From: Nitrososphaerales archaeon TH703 | GTDB lineage: Archaea; Thermoproteota; Nitrososphaeria; Nitrososphaerales; Nitrososphaeraceae | NCBI GenBank assembly: GCA_014523525.1 | Contig: JAATVL010000206.1 | Location: 1 to 8,323, forward strand | DNA length: 8,323 bases | Reading direction: 5' to 3' | In this document: positions 1 through 5,725 of the stretch, in pieces | Position numbering within the stretch: position 1 is the first letter of the stretch | How the letters are laid out: every line of letters starts with the position of its first letter | Notes under the pieces: generated by a model | Told to the model about the DNA's origin: nothing | What the model saw: the letters and a program-made list of their open reading frames with translations, nothing else | Database searches by the model: none | Translations under genes and position numbers: made by a program

Positions 1-1047
1 CTTATTGAACTGAACGCAAGTGATACTCGTAATAAGAACATGATTGGTCAGGTAGTTTTTCCTATTTTTTCAAATGCCAGTCTTACTGGAAAGAGCTTTC
101 TCCTTTTTCTGGATGAAATAGATGGAATTTCAAATAGGGAAGACTCAGGAGGACTAGACTTCTTGATGGAATTATTCAAAGAGCCATCTGTCAGAATAGT
201 AATGGCGGCGAACAAATCAAATGAGGCAGTAAAGAAAGTTTCAAAAGTATCGAAAACAGTTACATTCTCGCCAGTACCTCCAAGGCTTTCAATGCTTTAC
301 TTGGATAAAATTCTTAGAATGCAAAATTCTTCAATCAAGGTAGATGATAGACTTAAACTGGTCAGGGATTGTTTTGGTGATATTAGATCTCTTTTAAATG
401 CAGCAAAAGTAATGATGGCAGGATATTCGACCGCCAAAAGGACAGTGCTTGATATTGATATTGAAAATATGATAAACAAGTTTTTTTCCTCCAAGAACTT
501 TGATGAAGCGTTGGATATCGTTCAGAGGGCTGACATCTCATATTCGGACCCGAGATTTGGTCAGTCATCTGAAGAAAGGCGCAGGGATATTCTTGCTGCT
601 TTTTTCTCCAGTATTGTAATGTCAAAGATTGAGATGGCTACAATTTGTATACTTTTAGACAGATTGTCTGAATTGGATGTAATCTTAAGCAGATCTTTGG
701 TCATGAGAAACTGGAAAATATTGAGATATTTTCCCTTAATACTAACCAAATCATTGTTTTATGAATCTCGAAATAAGTATATTCATTACAATAGGTATAG
801 CATAGGCTTTGAAAATATGCGTATCTTTTCAAGGTCACAGGGATTGAAAAAAGCATTACGAAGTCTTGCAAAATACTTCCATACCTCCAGAAGTAGTTTT
901 GGCTGTTTCTACTTTGAACCTTTAAGACAGATTCTATCCCGTACAGATGAGTATGAAGAATTGATTCGGAGTGCTCTTACATCAGAAAATGAAGCTGATG
1001 TCATAGTCAGGGAAATTTCAAATGCAGAGGAAATACGTCGGCGATAG
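1..1047 (+). CDS. rfcL: Replication factor C large subunit (clamp loader ATPase), 5'-truncated by the window edge
   Basis: This is the large subunit of the archaeal clamp loader, an AAA+ ATPase that with RFC small subunits opens the PCNA ring and loads it on primed DNA. The frame is open from base 1 and begins inside the clamp-loader motif ELNASDTRNK, so the ATG at 40 is an internal methionine and the real start, with the Walker A loop, lies upstream. Visible in order are Walker B (LLFLDEIDG, about residues 34-42 of the visible part), a sensor-1 segment (VMAANKSNE) and a sensor-2 segment (GDIRSLLNAA). A basic helical C-terminal region that would form the collar follows. The SRC arginine-finger motif of small subunits is absent, which favours the large subunit. 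About 348 residues are visible; allowing 60-70 missing ones, the protein would be rather short for the family (about 480 in Pyrococcus). No C-terminal PIP box is evident: the tail ends in NAEEIRRR. Confidence 0.9.
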   Translation, partial: LIELNASDTRNKNMIGQVVFPIFSNASLTGKSFLLFLDEIDGISNREDSGGLDFLMELFKEPSVRIVMAANKSNEAVKKVSKVSKTVTFSPVPPRLSMLYLDKILRMQNSSIKVDDRLKLVRDCFGDIRSLLNAAKVMMAGYSTAKRTVLDIDIENMINKFFSSKNFDEALDIVQRADISYSDPRFGQSSEERRRDILAAFFSSIVMSKIEMATICILLDRLSELDVILSRSLVMRNWKILRYFPLILTKSLFYESRNKYIHYNRYSIGFENMRIFSRSQGLKKALRSLAKYFHTSRSSFGCFYFEPLRQILSRTDEYEELIRSALTSENEADVIVREISNAEEIRRR

Positions 1048-1131
1048 CATGGCATACCACGATAGAATATGACGGCATTGAATAACCAAAATTTATGCGA
1101 TTGGCTCCAACGTGCTAGCATGGTTTATTGA

Positions 1132-1155
1132 CCAGGAAAACAGTTCCATTCCTGG
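1132..1155 (+). terminator. Hairpin downstream of rfcL, with a T-rich tract further on
   Basis: CCAGGAA (1132-1138) is the exact reverse complement of TTCCTGG (1149-1155), giving a 7-bp stem with a 10-base loop, 85 bases after the rfcL stop. A T-rich tract follows at 1188-1199. Archaeal termination depends mainly on T-tracts, so the hairpin plus tract may end the rfcL transcript. It could also be a structured leader of the next gene, because the T-tract runs right up to that gene's start. The role is inferred; only the inverted repeat is seen directly. Confidence 0.4.
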
Positions 1156-1200
1156 CAAGAAATAGAAAGACATTAAACCCACAAAAATTTTATATTTTTC

Positions 1201-1413
1201 ATGTCTAGCGAGTACGAACAGAACGTTGGAAAACTTATTGCTGAAAAAACTGAAAAATATGAATCAATGAAAAACGATCCCAACGTTACAAAATCCGAAC
1301 TTGAAAGCCTTCTATCTGAAATAGAAATGTTAGAAGTGTTATATGAAAATTATAACCTAGGCATGAACTACTTCCGACGAGCCAGAGGCGGAAGGGCAGG
1401 CCTGAGAGAATAA
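1201..1413 (+). CDS. Small charged helical protein of unknown function (70 aa)
   Basis: I do not recognise this protein. It has 70 residues, is rich in Glu, Lys and Leu and is probably mostly helical. Residues 1-52 read as a charged amphipathic helix or short coiled coil, interrupted near DPNVTKSE (about 26-33). A short basic, glycine-containing tail (RRARGGRAG, about 59-67) could contact nucleic acid or an acidic partner. There is no signal peptide, membrane segment or cysteine pair. The ATG at 1201 is the first after an in-frame TAA at 1174-1176. A weak TATA-like CATTAAAC at 1171-1178 sits about 26 bases upstream, which would suit a leaderless mRNA. The stronger TTTATATTTTT at 1188-1198 is too close to serve this start; it would instead suit transcription starting near 1215-1220 and translation from the in-frame ATG at 1267 (48 aa). 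It lies between rfcL and the carboxylase operon on the same strand, with about 130-150 bases on either side, so it is probably its own unit. Confidence 0.7.
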   Translation: MSSEYEQNVGKLIAEKTEKYESMKNDPNVTKSELESLLSEIEMLEVLYENYNLGMNYFRRARGGRAGLRE

Positions 1414-1443
1414 ATTTCGACCAATAGCAAAAGAATCCAAGAA

Positions 1444-1500
1444 TTAACTAAAATAAAGACAAAGATCTGATAATTAGCTAAGAAGTCCTAGATTTAGCTA
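1444..1500 (+). repeat. Three phased TTARCTA direct repeats upstream of the carboxylase promoter
   Basis: TTAACTA at 1444-1450, TTAGCTA at 1474-1480 and TTAGCTA at 1494-1500 are direct repeats. Their start-to-start spacings are 30 and 20 bases, so all three fall near the same face of the DNA helix. The last copy ends 7 bases before the TATA box. This is the arrangement expected of binding sites for an activator or repressor of the carboxylase operon. That role is inferred; AT-rich sequence can give such heptamers by chance. Confidence 0.4.
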
Positions 1501-1507
1501 TAATGAA

Positions 1508-1515
1508 TTTATATG
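1508..1515 (+). promoter_or_regulatory. TATA box of the acyl-CoA carboxylase operon
   Basis: TTTATATG is centred about 29 bases before the ATG at 1541. Archaeal TATA boxes lie roughly 25-30 bases before the transcription start, so initiation would fall at or within a few bases of the start codon. This predicts a leaderless mRNA. Consistent with that, no Shine-Dalgarno sequence precedes the ATG. Confidence 0.6.
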
Positions 1516-1526
1516 CGAATATACGC
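1515..1526. promoter_or_regulatory. Near-palindrome between TATA box and start codon (possible operator)
   Basis: GCGAATATACGC is a 12-base inverted repeat with a single mismatched pair (positions 1518 and 1523). It touches the TATA box and precedes the start codon by 14 bases, where a bound protein could block the polymerase. The operator role is inferred. Confidence 0.3.
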
Positions 1527-1540
1527 TGTTTAAAATTGTC

Positions 1541-3082
1541 ATGCATGATGAAAAGATAAACCGTCTACATGAAATGAAAAAAAAAGCAGAGACAGGAGGG
1601 GGCCAAGATAGAATTGAAGCTCAACACACCAAAGGGAAATTAACTGCAAGGGAAAGATTGGATTTACTGCTAGACAGTAATTCTTTTATAGAAATAGACA
1701 AGTACGTCGTCCAGAGATCGACTGATTCTGATACAGCAAAATACTATGGCGATGGTGTAATTACAGGTTTTGGTACTATTAACGGAAGACAAGTTTTCGT
1801 TTATGCCTACGATTTTACTATTCTTGGCGGTTCGCTCGGTGAAATGGCTGGCAAAAAAATTGTAAAGTTAATGGATCATGCAATTAAGGTTGGTGCACCA
1901 CTGATCGGTATTTTGGACTCGGGTGGGGCAAGAATACAAGAGGGTGTAATGAGTCTTGATGGATATGGTGATATATTCTTTAGAAATACTATGGCATCTG
2001 GCGTTATTCCACAAATAACAGCAAGTATTGGTCCATGTGCGGGTGGTGCAGTATATTCACCTGCTATGACAGACTTTGTTATTATGGTTAGAAATATTGG
2101 TCAAATGTTTGTTACAGGTCCAGAAGTGGTAAAAGAAGTTCTGAGCCAGGAAGTATCCTTTGAAGATCTGGGTGGAGCAACAACACATTCAACAAAATCT
2201 GGTGTTGCTCATTTTGTAGCAGAAAATGAATACGAATGTATGGACAAAATTAAGAAATTAATTTCATTTATACCTCAGAATAATCTAGAAGTTTCACCAG
2301 TATCTCAGTCACAAGATGAACAAAATAGACTCGAACCAGAGTTTTCAAAAATACTGCCAGAAAATCCTTACGAACAATACGATATGAAGCAAATTATAAA
2401 ATTAATGGTTGACAAGGAAGACTTTCTAGAAGTACATGAACATTTTGCAGAAAATATACTGGTTGGTTTTGCAAGAATTGACGGAAAAGCAGTTGGAATA
2501 GTTGCAAATCAGCCCATGTATCTTGCAGGTGCTCTGGATATAAATTCTTCAACCAAAGCAGCGCGTTTTATACGTTTTTGTGATTGTTTTAATATTCCAA
2601 TTGTTACTTTGGTTGATACCCCAGGTTACCTGCCAGGTACAGACCAAGAACATAATGGGATAATACGGCATGGAAGTAAGTTGCTTTATGCCTATTGTGA
2701 AGCTACAGTTCCTAAGGTAACATGCATTATCGGAAAGGCTTATGGTGGTGCGTACATTGCGATGGGAAGTAAGAATCTGAGAGCAGACATAAACTACGCA
2801 TGGCCTACAGCAGAGATTGCAGTATTGGGTCCAGAGGCTGCCATAACCATTGTACACAGAAAAGATCTCAAGAATTCTAAAAATCCGGTAGAAATTAAGA
2901 AAAAACTGGCAAAAGAATATCGCGAGAAATTTGCAAATCCATACATTGCAGCGGAGAAGGGAATAATCGATCTTGTTATTGATCCTATTGAAACTAGAAT
3001 AATGATAGCAAAGGCTCTAAATGTATTGCAGAACAAGAGAGAGTCAAGACCAGTGAAGAAACATGGTAACATTAATCTTTAG
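1541..3082 (+). CDS. pccB: Acetyl-CoA/propionyl-CoA carboxylase, carboxyltransferase (beta) subunit
   Basis: This 513-residue protein is the carboxyltransferase of a biotin-dependent acyl-CoA carboxylase. It moves the carboxyl group from carboxybiotin to acetyl-CoA or propionyl-CoA, giving malonyl-CoA or methylmalonyl-CoA. In archaea of this kind the enzyme serves the CO2-fixing 3-hydroxypropionate/4-hydroxybutyrate cycle. It has two crotonase-like halves: GKLTARERLDLLLD (32-45), oxyanion-hole segments DSGGARIQEG (126-135) and GPCAGGAVYSPAMTDF (164-179), and a second half with VDTPGYLPGTDQE (358-370) and GKAYGGAYIAMGSK (398-411). The C-terminus RPVKKHGNINL matches the family ending. Length is typical. 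Position 406 after GGAY is Ile, where propionyl-specific enzymes have Asp. The ATG at 1541 fits a leaderless start 29 bases from the TATA box. A run of nine A (1577-1585) lies in codons 13-15. A carboxyl-CoA decarboxylase subunit is the alternative, but the adjacent biotin carboxylase argues against it. Confidence 0.95.
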   Translation: MHDEKINRLHEMKKKAETGGGQDRIEAQHTKGKLTARERLDLLLDSNSFIEIDKYVVQRSTDSDTAKYYGDGVITGFGTINGRQVFVYAYDFTILGGSLGEMAGKKIVKLMDHAIKVGAPLIGILDSGGARIQEGVMSLDGYGDIFFRNTMASGVIPQITASIGPCAGGAVYSPAMTDFVIMVRNIGQMFVTGPEVVKEVLSQEVSFEDLGGATTHSTKSGVAHFVAENEYECMDKIKKLISFIPQNNLEVSPVSQSQDEQNRLEPEFSKILPENPYEQYDMKQIIKLMVDKEDFLEVHEHFAENILVGFARIDGKAVGIVANQPMYLAGALDINSSTKAARFIRFCDCFNIPIVTLVDTPGYLPGTDQEHNGIIRHGSKLLYAYCEATVPKVTCIIGKAYGGAYIAMGSKNLRADINYAWPTAEIAVLGPEAAITIVHRKDLKNSKNPVEIKKKLAKEYREKFANPYIAAEKGIIDLVIDPIETRIMIAKALNVLQNKRESRPVKKHGNINL

Positions 3083-3087
3083 AGGAG
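3082..3087 (+). promoter_or_regulatory. Shine-Dalgarno of the biotin carboxylase gene
   Basis: GAGGAG begins on the last base of the pccB stop codon and lies 7 bases before the ATG at 3095. It is the clearest ribosome binding site in the window and fits an internal cistron of a polycistronic mRNA, in contrast to the leaderless first gene. Confidence 0.7.
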
Positions 3088-3094
3088 ATTTGGA

Positions 3095-4624
3095 ATGGGG
3101 AAATTAATATCAAGTGTATTAATTGCAAACAGAGGCGAGATAGCCCTCAGGGTAATTAGGGCATGCAAGGAATTGGAAATAAAATCTATTGCTCTGTATT
3201 CTGATGAAGATTTAAGATCAAAGCATGTAAAGAGTGCTGACGAAGCCTACTATCTTGGGCCTCCAGCGCCAACCAAAAGCTACCTTAACATAGATAAGAT
3301 CATTGAAATTGCTGAAAGTGCGGGCGCTGAAGCAATCCATCCGGGCTATGGATTTTTGTCTGAAAATGAAACCTTTGCAGCAAAATGTGAAGAAAAGGGG
3401 ATCATCTTTATTGGTCCGACCAGTGACGCCATGGCATTAACCGGCGATAAAATGAAATGTAAAGAAATAATGAAAAAGGCTGAAGTGCCAACAATACCAG
3501 GAAGTGATGATATCTTAGAAGAGGTAGATAAGGCAGTCGAAATTGCCGAAGAGGCTGGGTATCCTGTACTACTTAAATCAGCTTTCGGTGGTGGTGGAAG
3601 AGGAATTCGGTTTGCAGACAACGAAAAGAAGCTCAGAGAAGAATTTGAAATGGCATCCGCCGAATCGATAGCGGCATTTGGTAAATCTGGACTGTATGTT
3701 GAAAAATTTCTTCAAGGAATCAGACACATAGAGTTCCAACTTGCAAGGGATTCCAGTGGAAACGGTAGACACCTATTTGAACGCGAATGCTCTATACAAA
3801 GGCGTCATCAAAAGCTTATCGAATTTTCTCCATCTTCAGTCGTTGATAAGAAAACTAGATCAAAGATAGGGGAAATAGCTGTTAGAGCCGCAGAGTCCGT
3901 GGATTATCTCAACGCAGGAACTGCCGAATTTCTAAGAGATGAAAAGGGCAACTTTTATTTTATCGAGGTTAACTCCCGTCTTCAGGTAGAGCACCCGGTC
4001 ACAGAATTAGTTACGGGTATTGATCTTGTCAAATTGCAGATTAGAATTGCATGCGGAGAAGACATTCCTTTTAAACAATCAGATCTCACTTTTAATGGTT
4101 CAGCAATAGAATGTAGAATAAATGCCGAAGACCCACTTCATGACTTTGTTCCTTCGGTTGGACTTGTCCCAGATTGTAATCTGCCATATGGTCCTGGCGT
4201 TAGAGTAGATACCTATTTGTATCCAAGATGTAATGTATCAGGATATTATGATTCACTGGTCGCAAAATTGATAACGTGGGGACAAGATTTCAATGAAGCT
4301 AGGGTCAGAATGTCCAATGCTTTGGATGAATTTATGATAGAAGGAATAAGCACAACCATTCCTTTATATCGAACCATAATGAATGAGAAGAACTTTATTG
4401 AAGGAAATATCTCCACAGATTACTTGGAAAAATATGATTTGTTAAATTTAATGCGCACTCAATTAAAGGAGAAAAGCCTAAAGGCATCTGATGCTTCTGT
4501 TGCTGCTGCGTTGTTATACTCTGAATTCTTGAAGGCACAAAATACTGCCGCCAATTCTTCAAAGGAACTATCATTATCTAACTGGGTAAGATCAGGAAAT
4601 ATTAAAAATGGAATTCAAAATTAA
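3095..4624 (+). CDS. accC: Acetyl-CoA/propionyl-CoA carboxylase, biotin carboxylase (alpha) subunit
   Basis: This 509-residue cytoplasmic enzyme uses ATP and bicarbonate to carboxylate the biotin on the carrier protein encoded next. The order is standard: an N-terminal domain (IANRGEIALRVIRACKELEI, 10-29; IHPGYGFLSEN, 81-91), an ATP-grasp domain with the glycine loop KSAFGGGGRG (161-170) and ECSIQRRHQK (231-240), and the active-site stretch FIEVNSRLQVEHPVTE (289-304). That stretch carries metal ligands Glu291 and Asn293 and catalytic Arg295. The biotin-carboxylase C-terminal domain follows (ECRINAEDP, 339-347, to about 447). About 60 further residues, rich in Ala, Ser, Leu and Lys, extend past the E. 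coli AccC end and may contact the partner subunits. Unlike propionyl-CoA carboxylase alpha chains of bacteria and mitochondria, it has no fused biotin carrier domain. Its start lies 12 bases after the pccB stop behind a good Shine-Dalgarno, and its end overlaps the carrier gene by 17 bases. Confidence 0.95.
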   Translation: MGKLISSVLIANRGEIALRVIRACKELEIKSIALYSDEDLRSKHVKSADEAYYLGPPAPTKSYLNIDKIIEIAESAGAEAIHPGYGFLSENETFAAKCEEKGIIFIGPTSDAMALTGDKMKCKEIMKKAEVPTIPGSDDILEEVDKAVEIAEEAGYPVLLKSAFGGGGRGIRFADNEKKLREEFEMASAESIAAFGKSGLYVEKFLQGIRHIEFQLARDSSGNGRHLFERECSIQRRHQKLIEFSPSSVVDKKTRSKIGEIAVRAAESVDYLNAGTAEFLRDEKGNFYFIEVNSRLQVEHPVTELVTGIDLVKLQIRIACGEDIPFKQSDLTFNGSAIECRINAEDPLHDFVPSVGLVPDCNLPYGPGVRVDTYLYPRCNVSGYYDSLVAKLITWGQDFNEARVRMSNALDEFMIEGISTTIPLYRTIMNEKNFIEGNISTDYLEKYDLLNLMRTQLKEKSLKASDASVAAALLYSEFLKAQNTAANSSKELSLSNWVRSGNIKNGIQN

Positions 4625-5120
4625 TAATTTAGATAACATCATTACAGGTTCAATTTCAGAATCTACCGGTAATGGTAAAATTATTGCTACTATAAATGGT
4701 AAAGAACATTCCATCAAGATAATCGGTCTCCAAAACAGTATATTAGAATTTATTTTAGACAATTCATATAGAACCGCTAAAATACTAGAATTTGATAGTT
4801 CGCACATTAAAATGTTAATGAATGGAGAACAAATCATCCTCAAGAAACATTCAAAATTGACTGAAATTTTGGAAATATCTATGGCTCTAGGTGGTACTTT
4901 AACTGGAGAGAACAAACTGTTGAGTCAAATTCCAGGACGAGTTGTTTCCATAATTTTAAGGGCTGGCGACCAAATAAATAAAGGAGATTCAATTATTGTA
5001 CTTGAATCTATGAAAATGCAAGTTGCTGTGAAGGCCCACAAAGACGGCCAGATTAGAGATATAAAAGTAAAAGTAGGAGATACGGTTTCAAGAAACGATG
5101 TTGTTGCACTAATTGAATAA
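4608..5120 (+). CDS. accB: Biotin carboxyl carrier protein of the acyl-CoA carboxylase
   Basis: This 170-residue protein carries the biotin that shuttles between the biotin carboxylase and the carboxyltransferase. The C-terminal biotinyl/lipoyl domain spans about residues 103-170. Lys136 in VLESMKMQ is the expected biotinylation site, with Ser134 in place of the usual Ala of the AMKM motif. The IPGRVVSI segment (108-115) corresponds to the usual MPG(x)VV hairpin and also differs at its first residue. The N-terminal 100 residues are a separate, beta-rich-looking region with no recognised catalytic motif; it probably anchors the carrier to the complex, and lacks the Ala/Pro-rich linker seen in many bacterial carriers. 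The ATG at 4608 lies inside the end of accC (17-base overlap, different frame). A weak AGGA at 4594-4597 precedes it by 10 bases, so translation is likely coupled. A biotin ligase must act on it in trans; none is in the window. Confidence 0.93.
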   Translation: MEFKINNLDNIITGSISESTGNGKIIATINGKEHSIKIIGLQNSILEFILDNSYRTAKILEFDSSHIKMLMNGEQIILKKHSKLTEILEISMALGGTLTGENKLLSQIPGRVVSIILRAGDQINKGDSIIVLESMKMQVAVKAHKDGQIRDIKVKVGDTVSRNDVVALIE

Positions 5121-5136
5121 GAGACTAACGGCCACG

Positions 5137-5151
5137 AGGATACTTTATCCT
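5137..5151. terminator. Hairpin in the convergent spacer between accB and the peroxiredoxin gene
   Basis: AGGATA (5137-5142) and TATCCT (5146-5151) form a perfect 6-bp stem with a 3-base loop, in the 44-base gap between two convergent genes. Being symmetric it could act on transcripts from both sides. Neither strand has a long T-tract directly after it, so its strength as a terminator is uncertain. Confidence 0.4.
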
Positions 5152-5164
5152 AATAATCTGCCTA

Positions 5165-5644
5165 TCAGTTGTTGATTTCCTTTAATTTATTTCTAATTTC
5201 ATCGTAGTTTGGTTCAACGAGTGGATTATCTGATATCCAAATATATTTAATTATTCCATTTTTGTCTAGCAGGAAGACGGATCTTTTTGCAGCATTGTAG
5301 TCCTTCAAAGGGCCAAGATCTTTCATTACTATCCCATAGTCACTAATTGTTCCTTTCTTGTAATCACTTAAAAGGGGAAAATTCAGGTGTCTATTAACTT
5401 TGAATATCTTATTTGCGAATGGACCATCAACTGAAATACCCACTACTGCAGTATTGTTATTTTCAAATTCGTTCATGGAGTCCCTGAAAACGCACATTTC
5501 AGTAGTGCATACTGGAGATTCTGCAGCCGGAAAGAAAGCCAGTAATGTGTTCTTACCTCTAAAATCTCTAAGTTTATGCATGTTCATGTCAATATCGGGT
5601 AAATCAAAATCAGGAGCCACGTCTCCTTCTTTTAGTTTTGCCAT
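5165..5644 (-). CDS. Peroxiredoxin, BCP/PrxQ type (thiol peroxidase)
   Basis: This reduces hydrogen peroxide and organic hydroperoxides through a cysteine thiol. With the ATG at 5644 the protein has 159 residues, usual for the BCP/PrxQ group. It opens with the family-typical KLKEGDVAPDFDLPD. The peroxidatic motif is PAAESPVC (39-46), matching Pxxx(T/S)xxC with Cys46. Cys51, five residues on in CTTEMC, is the resolving cysteine arrangement of BCP/PrxQ proteins. The conserved Arg121 stands in AKRSVFLLD. There is no signal peptide, so it is probably cytoplasmic. An upstream GTG at 5725, directly after the larE stop, keeps the same frame and would add 27 residues (to 186). I prefer 5644 because family homology begins there, although neither start has a clear Shine-Dalgarno. 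It is the last gene of the larC-larE unit; one could imagine protection of oxygen-sensitive sulfur or nickel chemistry, but nothing in the sequence proves a link. Confidence 0.9.
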   Translation of the reverse strand: MAKLKEGDVAPDFDLPDIDMNMHKLRDFRGKNTLLAFFPAAESPVCTTEMCVFRDSMNEFENNNTAVVGISVDGPFANKIFKVNRHLNFPLLSDYKKGTISDYGIVMKDLGPLKDYNAAKRSVFLLDKNGIIKYIWISDNPLVEPNYDEIRNKLKEINN

Positions 5645-5725
5645 GTCTTTGATTGAAATTTGTTCAATGTTAATCTTTCTGTCAGGCCACAACAGATTTT
5701 CAATTTGTATTGACTGCCTTGACAC

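Noticed and set aside
449..464. TTGATATTGATATTGA repeat inside rfcL, similar to the hexamer repeat in larE
   Set aside because: It encodes an ordinary Leu-Asp-Ile-Asp-Ile stretch in the AAA+ protein; with only two such short repeats, a link between the loci is not supported.
1045..1123. TAGCATGG direct repeat (1045-1052 and 1116-1123) after rfcL, considered as an attachment-site or insertion scar
   Set aside because: Eight bases are too short to be significant, and there is no integrase, tRNA gene or composition change between the copies.
1545..1551. ATGATGA, a C-box match considered as the start of a C/D-box RNA
   Set aside because: It is the beginning of pccB, and no D box (CTGA) occurs at a suitable distance, nor a D'/C' pair.
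2549..2857. 102-codon minus-strand frame inside pccB
   Set aside because: It lies fully within a strongly conserved carboxyltransferase region and is rich in Cys, Tyr and Asn as expected from a reversed frame.
3095..4624. Pyruvate carboxylase subunit A as an alternative for the biotin carboxylase
   Set aside because: The carboxyltransferase in the same operon is of the acyl-CoA type, with no pyruvate carboxyltransferase (HMGL-like) domain nearby.
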